Shown: piece by piece, positions 8,620 through 18,403 of the stretch
How the letters are laid out: the number at the start of each line of letters is the position of its first letter
How positions within the stretch are numbered: the first letter of the stretch is position 1
Assembly (NCBI GenBank): GCA_003353785.1
Contig: PIVX01000001.1
Location: 229,693 to 293,692, forward strand
Length of the DNA stretch: 64,000 bases
Source of the DNA: Gammaproteobacteria bacterium
GTDB lineage: Bacteria; Pseudomonadota; Gammaproteobacteria; PIVX01
Direction of reading: 5' to 3'
Program-made: the position numbers and the translations under genes
Notes under the pieces: model-generated
What the model was told of the DNA's origin: nothing
Seen by the model: the letters and a program-made list of their open reading frames with translations, nothing else
The model's database searches: none

Positions 8620-10005
8620 CTAATTGTTATAATCTGACTGATAGACAGCATTTTCAAATTTAGTATACTTTCCAAGAAAAGTTAGCTTTATTCTACCAAT
8701 AGGTCCATTTCTTTGCTTAGCAACAATTATTTCAGCCAATCCTTTATCTTGACTATCTTCATTATAAACTTCATCTCGATAAATAAAAACTATTACATCT
8801 GCATCTTGCTCGATTGCACCAGACTCTCTAAGATCAGACATTACAGGTCTCTTATCAGAGCGCTGCTCAAGACTTCTATTTAGCTGGGACAAAGCAACAA
8901 CAGGAACGGACAGCTCCTTTGCTAAAGCTTTTAATGAACGGGATATTTCAGAAATTTCAGCAGTTCTACTCTCGGCTCTATATCCAGGAACATGCATCAA
9001 TTGTAAATAATCTACTATGACCAAACCTATTTGACCATGTTCACGAGACATCCTTCTAGCTCTTGATCTGATCTCTGCAGGGCTTAAATTAGGAGTATCA
9101 TCAACAAACAAAGGAGCTTCAGAAATAACATTAATTGCTGAAGAAATCCTGGCCCAATCAGCATCACCAATTTTTCCGGAACGAAGCTTATGTTGATCTA
9201 TATGTGCTAATGATGAAATTAATCGCATTGCAATAGCGTCTTTTGGCATTTCCAAGCTAAAGATCAACACTGGTAATTTATGTTTAATCGCAGCGTTCTC
9301 AGCCATATTAACCCCAAGTACAGTTTTACCCATAGAAGGTCTACCAGCTACTATAACTAAATCACTTTTTTGTAATCCTGAAGTTAAATTATCAAAATCG
9401 ATAAATCCAGTTGGAACACCTGTTATTGAGCTATCTGACTTGCTAAGCTCATCAATCTTATCTACTGTTTGAGCCAGGATCTCTTGAATATGGGTAGGGC
9501 CTTGGCCTTTACTTGAATGATGCCCTATTTTCAAGACTTCACTCTCAGCAAAGTCTAGCAACTCCACAATATCTCTTCCTTCAGGATTAAAGGCAATATT
9601 TGCTATATTGTTTGAGGTTTGAATTAATTGTCTTAATACCGAACGTTCCCTAACTATCTCAGCATATGCAGTTATATTGGCAACAGTTGGAACGTTATTT
9701 ACTAATTCAAATAAATAAATTTCTCCTCCAACATTTTGTAGTTTATCTGCACGACTCAACCATTCCTTTACAGTCAAGACATCAAACGGTTTGTTGTCAG
9801 CATCAAGAGCTAATAAAGCTTCAAAAATTGATTTGTGTTCATTACGATAAAAATCTACAGAAGATAATATTTCAGAAACTAAATCCCAAGCTTGGTTATC
9901 AAGCATCAAACCACCTAATACAGATTGCTCTGCAGAGTTAGAAAAAGGAGGGACTTTAGGAGTTAAAGAGCCTTTTTTGCTAACTAGCTTCACTGTATTA
10001 GTCAT
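8620..10005 (-). CDS. dnaB: replicative DNA helicase DnaB
   Basis: 461 residues. The N-terminal primase-binding domain (residues about 20-125, P-F-S-N-S-A-E-Q-S-V-L-G-G-L) is joined to a RecA-like motor. Walker A G-R-P-S-M-G-K-T is near residue 221, Walker B L-V-I-V-D-Y-L-Q-L-M near residue 325, and motif H4 with S-D-L-R-E-S-G-A-I-E-Q-D-A-D near residue 395. It unwinds DNA at the replication fork as a hexamer. It sits 14 bases after rplI in the rpsF-rpsR-rplI-dnaB-alr order, and has no intein. ATG start. Confidence 0.98.
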   Translation of the reverse strand: MTNTVKLVSKKGSLTPKVPPFSNSAEQSVLGGLMLDNQAWDLVSEILSSVDFYRNEHKSIFEALLALDADNKPFDVLTVKEWLSRADKLQNVGGEIYLFELVNNVPTVANITAYAEIVRERSVLRQLIQTSNNIANIAFNPEGRDIVELLDFAESEVLKIGHHSSKGQGPTHIQEILAQTVDKIDELSKSDSSITGVPTGFIDFDNLTSGLQKSDLVIVAGRPSMGKTVLGVNMAENAAIKHKLPVLIFSLEMPKDAIAMRLISSLAHIDQHKLRSGKIGDADWARISSAINVISEAPLFVDDTPNLSPAEIRSRARRMSREHGQIGLVIVDYLQLMHVPGYRAESRTAEISEISRSLKALAKELSVPVVALSQLNRSLEQRSDKRPVMSDLRESGAIEQDADVIVFIYRDEVYNEDSQDKGLAEIIVAKQRNGPIGRIKLTFLGKYTKFENAVYQSDYNN

Positions 10006-10019
10006 AATATACTGCTTTT

Positions 10020-10481
10020 CTAATGTTTTTCCAACTGACGATGAACTTTTACTTTAATTTTTGCTGAAACATCTCCTTCCAACTGAATTACAATATTAAA
10101 TTCTCCAATAGCATGGATTGAACCATCTGGCAAATTAATATCGTTTTTTGCAATTTTAATCTTCGTTTTCTCTTGAATAACATCAGCAATCTCACGCGCA
10201 CCTACAGAGCCATATAACCTTCCTTCATCACTAGCCATAGCAAATACATCAAATTCCTGTTCATTCAAAACCTCAGATTTTTGTTTAGCCTCCGTTAAAA
10301 TGGCATTAGCTTTAAGTTCTAACTCATGCCTACGTTCTTCAAAACGTTCTAAGTTAACTTTAGTAGCTGTTTCAGCTTTACCAAAAGGCAATAAATAATT
10401 GCGCGCAAAACCTGCTTTAACATTTACCAAGTCACCTAATTTTCCTAATTTGCGAATGTGCTCTAATAATATTACTTGCAT
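10020..10481 (-). CDS. rplI: 50S ribosomal protein L9
   Basis: 153 residues. It starts M-Q-V-I-L-L-E-H-I-R-K-L-G and contains the L9 signature G-D-L-V-N-V-K-A-G-F-A-R-N-Y-L-L-P at residues about 16-32. A long connecting helix and C-terminal RNA-binding domain follow. L9 binds 23S rRNA domain V near the L1 stalk. It lies between a membrane-protein gene and dnaB, and the ATG is preceded by aggag. Confidence 0.98.
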   Translation of the reverse strand: MQVILLEHIRKLGKLGDLVNVKAGFARNYLLPFGKAETATKVNLERFEERRHELELKANAILTEAKQKSEVLNEQEFDVFAMASDEGRLYGSVGAREIADVIQEKTKIKIAKNDINLPDGSIHAIGEFNIVIQLEGDVSAKIKVKVHRQLEKH

Positions 10482-10493
10482 AAAATCTCCTCG

Positions 10494-11372
10494 TTAACTA
10501 TGCCCCAATGCTCTAAAATTAAAATATTTCTCTAAAATCGCAGTAACAACTAGCAATAAAATAATTGCTGGAGAGTACAACATAAAAGAAAAATAGAAAA
10601 ATCCCAAAATTATTTTACGATTCTTGCGTTTATCAGCAAAATAATGGATAACACTTACTCCAACAATTATAAAAGGTAAAAAAACTATTGGTAAAAAAGC
10701 TTTAGTTAAAGATAAATCTAACAATGTTCCTATTAAAGCCACCAACAAAAATGCATTTGCCATCCAACCAATTGTTAGGCTATTAAATTCTTTTTTAAAT
10801 CCACCCTTGTTATATAAGCGAGCTTGGCACACTCGACCTAGCATCAATGTGGATAAAATTTGCAATAGCATAATAAGAATCATGATCCCAATAAAGAAAC
10901 TGTTAAGTATGCTAGATATCTTCAGAAAGAAAGCGGAAGGGTTTGTACTACCAACTTTCATAGAAACTTCTAAAACAAAAGCCTGGAAGGCTTCAATTGC
11001 GCCATATACCCAATCTGAAAAGAAGCTATACATAATAATAACTCCAAGAATACCAACAAACACCAAAGCTTCAAGCACAACTGACCAAGATGATGTTTTT
11101 TTTAGTACTATCGAAAAAACCCACACTGGAATTGCCATAAAAATCACACTATCCAGAATAAAATAACTGGCATTAACAAAATAAGACAATATCCCAATAA
11201 ATGCCATACATCCTAATAAATTACCGCCTTCTATTTCTCCTTTTTGTAAAGTAACTAAAGATATAATTGTTACCGCTAACCAATTAAACATAATTAGCGT
11301 AGAGCATAATATCATTACCAATAGCGCATTGGTTCTGTTTTTCATAATAAAATTTAATGCTCTAGTTATCAT
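10494..11372 (-). CDS. integral membrane protein between rpsR and rplI (DUF2232-like)
   Basis: 292 residues with about eight hydrophobic segments and little soluble loop sequence, so an inner-membrane protein. Gammaproteobacteria often have a YybS/DUF2232-type membrane protein exactly here, between rpsR and rplI; I assign it by position and topology rather than by motif. It starts four bases after the rpsR stop, so it is translated from the ribosomal operon mRNA. Function unknown. Confidence 0.7.
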   Translation of the reverse strand: MITRALNFIMKNRTNALLVMILCSTLIMFNWLAVTIISLVTLQKGEIEGGNLLGCMAFIGILSYFVNASYFILDSVIFMAIPVWVFSIVLKKTSSWSVVLEALVFVGILGVIIMYSFFSDWVYGAIEAFQAFVLEVSMKVGSTNPSAFFLKISSILNSFFIGIMILIMLLQILSTLMLGRVCQARLYNKGGFKKEFNSLTIGWMANAFLLVALIGTLLDLSLTKAFLPIVFLPFIIVGVSVIHYFADKRKNRKIILGFFYFSFMLYSPAIILLLVVTAILEKYFNFRALGHS

Positions 11373-11376
11373 AAAA

Positions 11377-11598
11377 TTACCTATGGTTATCGCAATATGG
11401 CAATAGAGCTAAAAATCTTGCATACTTTACTGCTTGAGCAACTTGACGCTGCTGATAAGCTGACGTACCAGTAATTCTTCCAGGAACAATTTTGCCTGTC
11501 TCTGTAATAAAATATTTTAAGCTTGCAAAATCTTTATAATCAATAACATGATTATCTTCTCCAGCAAATTTTCCTATATTCTTTTTATTTTTTTTCAT
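11377..11598 (-). CDS. rpsR: 30S ribosomal protein S18
   Basis: 73 residues. It ends in the conserved S18 segment, with I-V-P-R/G-R-I-T-G-T near residue 40, [19 protein letters not shown] then C-D-N-H-R. It pairs with S6 on the platform of the small subunit, and rpsF lies 19 bases upstream as usual. The N-terminus is lysine-rich. ATG start with agattgaga-type ribosome-binding sequence upstream. Confidence 0.97.
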   Translation of the reverse strand: MKKNKKNIGKFAGEDNHVIDYKDFASLKYFITETGKIVPGRITGTSAYQQRQVAQAVKYARFLALLPYCDNHR

Positions 11599-11617
11599 AT
11601 CTCAATCTCCAGAACAA

Positions 11618-11962
11618 TTATAGTTTATCTTCTTTATTTTTTTTTGATTGTTTAAATAAAACAGATGGTTCAGTAATTCCCTGATCTCGTTTTATAATCA
11701 AGTTTCTGATTATGACATCATTAAATCTAAAAGAATCTTTTAACTCTTCCAGACTATCATTAGAACATTCTATATTCATTAAAACGTAATGTGCCTTATA
11801 AACTTTATTGATAGGGTATTCTAATTGCCTTCTTCCACAATCTTCCTTGCGATAAATTTTTCCACCAGCCTTTTTTATCGTATCAGTATAACGATCTAAC
11901 ATTCCTGGAACTTGCTCCGACTGATCAGGGTGAACCAAAAATACAATTTCATAATGACGCAT
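11618..11962 (-). CDS. rpsF: 30S ribosomal protein S6
   Basis: 114 residues starting [15 protein letters not shown], the S6 hallmark, with [13 protein letters not shown] near residue 50. It binds S18 and 16S rRNA and is the first gene of the minus-strand operon running to radA. The ATG is preceded by a good Shine-Dalgarno (aggag, seven bases upstream) and a promoter lies 64-92 bases upstream. Confidence 0.97.
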   Translation of the reverse strand: MRHYEIVFLVHPDQSEQVPGMLDRYTDTIKKAGGKIYRKEDCGRRQLEYPINKVYKAHYVLMNIECSNDSLEELKDSFRFNDVIIRNLIIKRDQGITEPSVLFKQSKKNKEDKL

Positions 11963-12025
11963 GATTTTCTCCTATGGGTTTAATCTCCGCTTACACTGTG
12001 AAGATCAGGATTAATTTAAAGGTTA

Positions 12026-12054
12026 ATTGTACAAAATCCACTTATAAAAATCAA
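12026..12054 (-). promoter_or_regulatory. sigma-70-type promoter for rpsF operon
   Basis: On the minus strand TTGATT (12049-12054) and TACAAT (12026-12031) are separated by exactly 17 bases. The predicted start near 12019 leaves a leader of about 57 bases before rpsF. This leader is where S6-S18 autoregulation is known in other bacteria, but I could not identify that RNA motif here. Confidence 0.65.
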
Positions 12055-12158
12055 AGCCATTAATTTTAAGTTTATGTTGAATATTTGCACACTTTTAGTA
12101 CTATAAATGTTTAAGAGGATTTCCTATACTAGTAAGACATTAAATTTGGGCAATATCA

Positions 12159-12950
12159 ATGAAAAATAAACTTGAAATAAAATTAATTCACTATATCGGT
12201 AAAGCTATTGCAGATTACAAGCTAATTGAAACTGGTGATAAAGTAATGGTCTGCCTATCAGGAGGTAAAGACTCTTTTACTTTGCTTAAAATCTTAAAAA
12301 TTATGCAAATTCGTAGTAACAATAAATTTGAAATTTTTTCATTTACCCTAGATCAACAACAACCTGGATGGGATGATAGCAAACTAAGAGAATGGTTGAT
12401 AAATAGTCAAATAAACTTTGTTATCCATTCAGAGGACACCTACTCCATAGTTACAGACAAAATTCCAGCTAATAAAACCTACTGTTCTCTTTGTTCAAGG
12501 CTCAGAAGAGGTATTATATACAATTATGCGACAAAACACGGTTTTAATAAAATAGCTTTGGGCCATCACCGCGATGATCTAATTAACACCTTATTAATGT
12601 CAATAATGTATAATGGACAAATCAAATCAATGCCCCCCAAATTATTATCTGATGATAAACGCAATATCGTAATACGTCCAATGGTATACTGCCAAGAAGC
12701 TGATATAGCAGAATATGCCATATCAAAAGAATTCCCTATTATACCATGTAATTTGTGCGGCTCACAAGAAAACCTGATCCGTAAAAAAGTAGCTAACTTA
12801 ATTAAAAATCTCGCCAAAGAAAACCCAAAAATTCCAAGTAATATGCTCCATGCCCTTTCATCATTACAACCCAGCCAACTTATGGATCAGGAACATTTCG
12901 ATTTCAAATCTTTAACCAGTAGTAATACTGAAAAATATTGTATTGCATAG
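12159..12950 (+). CDS. ttcA: tRNA 2-thiocytidine biosynthesis protein TtcA
   Basis: 263 residues. The PP-loop S-G-G-K-D-S lies at residues about 35-40. The iron-sulfur cysteines are visible as C109-x2-C112 (C-S-L-C) and C197 (C-N-L-C-G). The segment A-L-G-H-H-R-D-D is the TtcA/TilS-type nucleotide-binding motif. The enzyme thiolates cytidine 32 of certain tRNAs using ATP and an Fe-S cluster. It is monocistronic, divergent from rpsF. It ends shortly before inverse autotransporter 1 on the same strand, but a 120-base gap makes co-transcription doubtful. Confidence 0.95.
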   Translation: MKNKLEIKLIHYIGKAIADYKLIETGDKVMVCLSGGKDSFTLLKILKIMQIRSNNKFEIFSFTLDQQQPGWDDSKLREWLINSQINFVIHSEDTYSIVTDKIPANKTYCSLCSRLRRGIIYNYATKHGFNKIALGHHRDDLINTLLMSIMYNGQIKSMPPKLLSDDKRNIVIRPMVYCQEADIAEYAISKEFPIIPCNLCGSQENLIRKKVANLIKNLAKENPKIPSNMLHALSSLQPSQLMDQEHFDFKSLTSSNTEKYCIA

Positions 12951-13070
12951 ATTAATAATCTCTCCAAATTTTTTATCTATGCATATATCCATCTTTTAAT
13001 GCTTGCTTGTTTTCTATACACAGCTCTGCTAAAATATTAATCTATCTTTTATTCATATTATTTGCTTCGT

Positions 13071-15350
13071 ATGAAACTTCTATTGCCTTTATGCTTTATA
13101 TTATCATTAATACTCAATGATATATTTGCCTATGCTCCTCGGGTAGACATGGAATATAAAGGGGGTAATAAACGTCATATAGGCAGATATGGTTTCTTGT
13201 TACCATTATATGAACCAAAATCTAGCTTGCTATTTACCAATATGTTTCTAATGCATGATAGCAAATCAAATGTTGAAGGTAATTTTGGTCTTGGTCTCAG
13301 ACAAAAAATGTCCCAGAACTCCATTCTTGGTACCTATGGTTTTTGGGATATTAGAAAAATCAAGAATGTAGCAAACAAGGTTCATCAGCTAACTATTGGA
13401 ATAGAATACCTTACTAAGCTATTTGAAGCCAGAATCAATGGATATTTCCCTCAAAATAAACGCTTTTTAATTGATTCAACAAACGTTGCTGTCCCTTTTA
13501 GGCTAACCAGAGAGTTTAACCAAACTTTAGGTAACACTATTCAAACCATTGACTCTAATGTTACAACTACCAGTAAGTACGAGATCCCATTGGCCGGCTT
13601 TGATATTGAAATTGGGGGCAATATCTTTGATAGATTAGAAGTTCATACAGCATATTATCATTTCAATGGCAGAGATAGTGCCAAATCCGTTAACGGCACT
13701 CGCCTTAGGAGTAGTTTATATCTATACAAAAATTCATCAACTAACCATTGGCAAGGGTTAGATATTCAAGGAGAGTTGAACTATGACAACATTAGAAAGT
13801 GGAGCAACTATTTAGGAATTAGACTTACTTGGTCATTTACTAATACCAAAACTAAACCTGCGAGAAATTCTATTAATGATAAGATGACTCAAATGATTAT
13901 TCGCGATGTAGATGTTATCTCTGATAGCACCACTAAGAGTGTTATAACTCAATTAGCAGAAATAGAAGAGACCACAGGGTTTGCTGCTGCTTTGCTTACA
14001 AACGATGATATAAAAAAATTAGGTCTAGAAAATGTTGAATTTGTTGGTAAGAATACAACTATATTTAGCGATGGCCAAGCATTTAGGACAGAACTAGAAC
14101 AAAAAATAAACCACTCAAGCTATAACTTAATGGGCATTATAACTAGGGACAAAAATAATAAGTTGACATTTCTTCCATTAATTAATTCTAGTGATAACAC
14201 CATAAATACTGAAGTAAGTAATAAAATATCACAAAGTATAAGCAATGCCGGGCTTGTTCCTGAAAATTCCTTGGCCAAAACTAATGAACAACAGCAAGCC
14301 TTCGCTAAGTCATATGAACTAAAAATAATTGATGAGCAGAATTCAACAACTGGAATTCTTGTAATTGCTAAAAATGCTGCTTTTCTTAATCTTAATAAAA
14401 AGGTATATCAAGATAATAAAAATAATGAGCTTTACAGAATTCTTACTGATGATTTAAAAGAAGATTTTTCTAAAGTATATAGTGGTGCCGGTTATAGATA
14501 TCCTCTTATACCTCTAGTTATCACAGATCCATCAACTCGCCATATTGGATTACCAGGGATTACCATGGCCTATAAAATGTCAAACTTAGTATTTAATAAG
14601 TTACCCCAAGCTATTCAAGATAAAGTTCAGCAGTCAGGAATTGATATTAATGAGGTGGATATCTTGTATGTGAATCAGTACTTATATTTTTCTGCTAGTG
14701 CAGAAGAAGATAATGCAAACCCACCTAACCATGTACCACTTCAACCAAATGAGCCTGCACGCATTAGATTCAATGTTTATGCTCACAATAATGCTCCAAA
14801 CTTGACTCCAACTTACTATGATAGACATAATTACATCAAAGTATCTGTTATGCCATTAAATGGTGCTCTAATTGATATCGATAATAGTGCTCCGCAAGAT
14901 ATTCATACTCATACATTAAATGGCCGCAATGTCTGGTCACCTCAGCATAGTAGTAATCTACCTCTTACAGTATATGCCCCTACTAACAGAGTTCCAGGTG
15001 GTACCCAACCTGCAGGTGCATTTTATAGCGTAGGAATAATCCAGCCTAACCATCCAGGAACCTCACCCATACCACGAACCGGGAAAAAAGCAGTTATAAC
15101 CCTCCATCAAGTTTCAGATAATAGTGATGATAACAAGTTAAGAGCCATTAACCAAAATGGTACTTCTGAACAATCACTAGTAGAGAAGTTAAATTCTTTT
15201 ATAACCGGAGTTACAAAAAACAATATCCATCATCCTGGGCTTGATAATACTCACCACTTTATAGATAACATTCTTCCATTTGCCGAGCTCAATAGCATTT
15301 CCTATACAAACAATGTATTCGCATCAGATAGAAGTAAAGCCGGGTTTTAG
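13071..15350 (+). CDS. inverse autotransporter 1 (intimin/invasin-type barrel, unknown passenger)
   Basis: 759 residues from the ATG at 13071; a longer frame from a TTG at 13062 is less likely because the signal peptide (M-K-L-L-L-P-L-C-F-I-L) begins at the ATG. Residues about 24-268 form an inverse-autotransporter beta-domain: G-R-Y-G-F-L-L-P-L-Y, G-N-F-G-L-G-L-R, L-G-T-Y-G-F-W-D-I-R, A-R-I-N-G-Y-F-P, and L-A-G-F-D-I-E-I-G-G. The junction K-M-T-Q-M-I-I-R-D-V-D begins at Lys271. The 475-residue C-terminal passenger is unrecognised; it has Asn-rich stretches and His-rich patches (H-T-H-T-L near residue 625 and H-H-P-G-L-D near 725). In type Ve secretion the barrel exports its C-terminal passenger to the cell surface. 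No Shine-Dalgarno is apparent. Confidence 0.8.
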   Translation: MKLLLPLCFILSLILNDIFAYAPRVDMEYKGGNKRHIGRYGFLLPLYEPKSSLLFTNMFLMHDSKSNVEGNFGLGLRQKMSQNSILGTYGFWDIRKIKNVANKVHQLTIGIEYLTKLFEARINGYFPQNKRFLIDSTNVAVPFRLTREFNQTLGNTIQTIDSNVTTTSKYEIPLAGFDIEIGGNIFDRLEVHTAYYHFNGRDSAKSVNGTRLRSSLYLYKNSSTNHWQGLDIQGELNYDNIRKWSNYLGIRLTWSFTNTKTKPARNSINDKMTQMIIRDVDVISDSTTKSVITQLAEIEETTGFAAALLTNDDIKKLGLENVEFVGKNTTIFSDGQAFRTELEQKINHSSYNLMGIITRDKNNKLTFLPLINSSDNTINTEVSNKISQSISNAGLVPENSLAKTNEQQQAFAKSYELKIIDEQNSTTGILVIAKNAAFLNLNKKVYQDNKNNELYRILTDDLKEDFSKVYSGAGYRYPLIPLVITDPSTRHIGLPGITMAYKMSNLVFNKLPQAIQDKVQQSGIDINEVDILYVNQYLYFSASAEEDNANPPNHVPLQPNEPARIRFNVYAHNNAPNLTPTYYDRHNYIKVSVMPLNGALIDIDNSAPQDIHTHTLNGRNVWSPQHSSNLPLTVYAPTNRVPGGTQPAGAFYSVGIIQPNHPGTSPIPRTGKKAVITLHQVSDNSDDNKLRAINQNGTSEQSLVEKLNSFITGVTKNNIHHPGLDNTHHFIDNILPFAELNSISYTNNVFASDRSKAGF

Positions 15351-15364
15351 TCATAAATAACTGC

Positions 15365-16054
15365 TTAATCTAACCAATTAAAATTTAATTTGGCATGCAT
15401 AGCTAACTCTTTTTTATGCTCCAAGTAGTTATTATCAAATTTTCTAACTAACCGCCAAAATCTTTGGCTATGATCAAGATGAATTGTATGACATAGCTCA
15501 TGGATCAACACATATCTTGCTAAATGTTTTGGCAAGAATAGTAATTTATAATTTACGCTTATATCTTTCTTTGCTGAGCAACTGCCCCAAATAGTTAACT
15601 GCCCCCTTATTGAAGCATCCCGATAATCTAAATTAATCTCCTGACTAAGTGTTTCTAAGTATCCAAGTAGATTTTCCTGTGCTAATTTAAATAACCATTG
15701 CTTAATAATTTTTTTAAATTTAGTCTCGATAATATCCCCAAGAACTACTAAAGAAAAATCTGGCCTTTCAATGTATTTGCATACTCCTTTACTAGCCATA
15801 TAAGTGATTTGGTATTTTCTTTGTAAAAATTCAATAGATATCTCACTTGGAAAATAAAACTCTTGTTTTGGTTGGTTCTTACTAATTTGTTTACTGATCC
15901 AAGTTTTATGGGTATCAATAAATTGTTTTATGTTAAAATCAAATTTCTCAGGAACAACTACCTCAACACCTTTTGTACTCGTATAGGTTATTTGTGGTCT
16001 CTTCGCTTTTTTGCTGATCCTTACTTGATAATCTAGAGTGTCTACATCTTCCAT
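15365..16054 (-). CDS. YgjP-like zinc metallopeptidase (DUF45, SprT-like)
   Basis: 229 residues. The zinc-binding signature H-E-L-C-H is at about residues 184-188, followed by D-H-S-Q-R-F-W, the pattern of the YgjP/DUF45 metallopeptidase family. The upstream segment W-G-S-C-S-A (family W-G-S-C-S) near residue 156 is also diagnostic. Physiological substrates of this family are not established. It closes the nine-gene minus-strand run, eight bases after the lipoprotein, and converges with inverse autotransporter 1 with only 14 bases between stops and no hairpin terminator that I can see. Confidence 0.88.
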   Translation of the reverse strand: MEDVDTLDYQVRISKKAKRPQITYTSTKGVEVVVPEKFDFNIKQFIDTHKTWISKQISKNQPKQEFYFPSEISIEFLQRKYQITYMASKGVCKYIERPDFSLVVLGDIIETKFKKIIKQWLFKLAQENLLGYLETLSQEINLDYRDASIRGQLTIWGSCSAKKDISVNYKLLFLPKHLARYVLIHELCHTIHLDHSQRFWRLVRKFDNNYLEHKKELAMHAKLNFNWLD

Positions 16055-16062
16055 ATAGCAAA

Positions 16063-16650
16063 TTATCTAGTGTAAATCTTTACAAAATTAATAGTTCTTG
16101 GGATCAATTTGAGCATTGCTTCATTCATAGCAACAACCCCACCATAAGCATTATCAGTTGGACATGGAATTTTTACTTTAAATAATCTGCTAGCAATGAT
16201 CTTTTGTTTTCTAAGATCGTAAAGATTAGCAATGTAGGATACTAAAATTTCACTCTGAGTATCTAAGAAACTCTGATGCCATTGTAGAATTCTAATGTTT
16301 AATTTCCAATTAGCAGTTTTAGCAAAAGCATTCCCTATTACAGCCTTGAATAACCCAGCTTTATTAAAGCTCTCTAATAATAGTTCTTGTAAAAGGTTAG
16401 AAGGATTTGCTGACCATTTACTATAGGCATATTCACTAATTTGGAACTCCCGTTCAGAATATAGCATAGCATTAGTTTGTAAACCACGAATAGCGTTTGG
16501 AACATCAATAGCTAAAACTTGCTGATTGCTATACCCCCTAGTAACACGTACAGGTGCTAACGTATAGTAATCTATTGGCTTAACGTTAACAGGACCTAAA
16601 CTACATCCAGATAAAAACAGCAATGGTAATAATAAGAATTTTTTTGTCAT
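16063..16650 (-). CDS. MCE-transporter auxiliary lipoprotein (PqiC/LinN-like)
   Basis: 195 residues. The lipobox L-S-G-C gives lipidated Cys16. The mature chain contains Y-Y-T-L-A-P near residue 30, the marker of the ABC-type transport auxiliary lipoprotein family (DUF330, YmbA/PqiC). R-E-F-Q-I-S-E-Y-A-Y-S-K-W follows near residue 70. It directly abuts mlaD. The layout permease-ATPase-MCE-lipoprotein matches LinKLMN-type systems rather than E. coli MlaFEDCB, so it is probably the outer-membrane partner in lipid transport. Confidence 0.85.
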   Translation of the reverse strand: MTKKFLLLPLLFLSGCSLGPVNVKPIDYYTLAPVRVTRGYSNQQVLAIDVPNAIRGLQTNAMLYSEREFQISEYAYSKWSANPSNLLQELLLESFNKAGLFKAVIGNAFAKTANWKLNIRILQWHQSFLDTQSEILVSYIANLYDLRKQKIIASRLFKVKIPCPTDNAYGGVVAMNEAMLKLIPRTINFVKIYTR

Positions 16651-17580
16651 TTATCCTCCCTCTCCAGGGCCAATCCTAGATTTTGCCCTTCCCCTAACCA
16701 ACATTGATGGATCTTCTTGTAAATCGCGAGATAAATCATTAAAACTTGAGAGAGCATGCTCTAATTTCTCCATCGTTTTACTCATCAAAGGGATCAATTG
16801 TTGATTTAAATCGATTATTAACTTGCTAGTATCACCCATAGTATTATTGAAATATTTAGTAGATTTACTAACCGAAACAGATGTACCTTCAAAACTAGCT
16901 AAAGTTTTCTCAGCTTGTTCAATAAACCTTGGCATACGTTGACTTACTTTAGAAATATCTTCTATCAACATATTAAATTTTTCAAAATTTTCATCTATAG
17001 ACTGCATCTTAGTAGATAAATGCCTAGCAATTGTATCAAAACTCTTTAACATATTCTTAAAATACTGCTGATTTTCATCATCTAATATACCTTCTATTCT
17101 TGCGACTAAACTTTTTAAGTTTATAGTGGCTTGGTTAATGGCTTGATCAATTTCAACAAATAGAGAAGGACTAGATTTAATAACAGGATAAGGCTCATTT
17201 AGTTTGGCTTTAATCTTCCTACCATATGGAATTAAAGTTTTTAAACCAATAAATGCCAAACCAGTTATTCCTTGGGATGTAATAGTTGCATAGGTTTCAT
17301 CAGTTATCGGAGTATCTGTTGCAATTTGTAAAGTTAAAATTATTTGCCTAAAGTTTACCTGATCAATTTCAATTCGATCAACATACCCAACTTTAACACC
17401 ATTATATTTAACCGAAGATTTTTCTGACAACCCAGATACTGATTCACTAAAATATACCCGATACGTATCATGTTTTACACCATTAGAACCCCTAGATAAC
17501 CAATATACTCCATAAATCAACCCAATCCCAAGGATAATTACAAAAACACCTAAAAATAAATAATTAACTTTGACATTCAC
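16651..17580 (-). CDS. mlaD: MCE-domain substrate-binding protein of a lipid ABC transporter
   Basis: 309 residues. An N-terminal membrane anchor (residues about 6-28) is followed by one MCE domain (residues about 36-118: Y-R-V-Y-F-S-E-S-V-S-G-L, V-K-Y-N-G-V-K-V-G-Y-V). A long helical C-terminal region (about 140-290) can build a coiled tube across the periplasm. It is longer than E. coli MlaD (about 183 residues), nearer to LinM-type proteins. It lies between mlaF and the lipoprotein gene with no gap to the latter. Expected role: carry phospholipid between the ABC core and the outer membrane. Confidence 0.92.
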   Translation of the reverse strand: MNVKVNYLFLGVFVIILGIGLIYGVYWLSRGSNGVKHDTYRVYFSESVSGLSEKSSVKYNGVKVGYVDRIEIDQVNFRQIILTLQIATDTPITDETYATITSQGITGLAFIGLKTLIPYGRKIKAKLNEPYPVIKSSPSLFVEIDQAINQATINLKSLVARIEGILDDENQQYFKNMLKSFDTIARHLSTKMQSIDENFEKFNMLIEDISKVSQRMPRFIEQAEKTLASFEGTSVSVSKSTKYFNNTMGDTSKLIIDLNQQLIPLMSKTMEKLEHALSSFNDLSRDLQEDPSMLVRGRAKSRIGPGEGG

Positions 17581-17634
17581 TATATATTACTTCTTCTCAT
17601 TTAAATTAATAAAATTAAAACTAAGATATTTTAA

Positions 17635-18402
17635 TCAATTTGATCCATTTTGGTAATGTCGTTTGGATCTTTTTCCACCAAAATACGCTTGAATTTCATC
17701 TTCTTTTATATTAACAAGCTCATCCATTGGCAAGTTGGCCAATATTCGTCCTCTAGCAATAAATGCAACTCTATCAGCAACATGCCACAAAGTATCTAAA
17801 TCATGTGTAACTAACACAATGGTTAAATCTAAAGAATCACGTAAATACAAAATTAATTCTTCTAATTTATCAGCACTATTTGGATCAAGTCCGGCAGTGG
17901 GCTCATCTAAAAACAACAGTTCTGGCTCCAATGCTAAAGCACGAGCTAAAGCTGCTCTTTTTACCATACCTCCACTTAACTCTGCAGGATAGAGATCAGC
18001 AGCATCATTTTTCAAGCCTACCTGCTTTAAACGCAAATATCCAACATCTCTACAATCAGAGCTTGATAAACCAGTAAACTCACTAATAGGGAAACATATA
18101 TTTTCCAATACCGTTAATGAACTAAACAATGCACCATGCTGAAATAAAACTCCCCAACACTCTTCAAGTCTAGACATTTCTTGCTTAGAATCATCAGCTA
18201 ATGATCGACCTAATACATTAATCTTTCCGGCAACTTGCTTTTGAAGTCTTAAAATAGTCCTAATAAGAGTTGTCTTTCCAGATCCAGACTCACCCACAAC
18301 TGCAGAAATATCACCACATACCACATTAAAATTCAGATCTTGATGAATAGTTGTATTACCAAATTTATTAGTCAGATTTTTAACTTCAATTACATGTTTC
18401 AT
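17635..18402 (-). CDS. mlaF: lipid ABC transporter ATPase
   Basis: 255 residues. It shows Walker A V-G-E-S-G-S-G-K-T-T at about 37-46, Q-loop F-Q-H-G-A-L-F-S-S-L (a MlaF-type sequence) near 88, signature L-S-G-G-M-V-K-R-A-A-L-A-R-A-L near 142, Walker B L-L-F-L-D-E-P-T-A-G-L-D near 163, and switch His in V-T-H-D. The C-terminal extension (Y-F-G-G-K-R-S-K-R) is short. It is coupled to mlaE with a single base between stop and start and powers the MCE transporter. Confidence 0.95.
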   Translation of the reverse strand: MKHVIEVKNLTNKFGNTTIHQDLNFNVVCGDISAVVGESGSGKTTLIRTILRLQKQVAGKINVLGRSLADDSKQEMSRLEECWGVLFQHGALFSSLTVLENICFPISEFTGLSSSDCRDVGYLRLKQVGLKNDAADLYPAELSGGMVKRAALARALALEPELLFLDEPTAGLDPNSADKLEELILYLRDSLDLTIVLVTHDLDTLWHVADRVAFIARGRILANLPMDELVNIKEDEIQAYFGGKRSKRHYQNGSN

Positions 18403-18403
18403 A

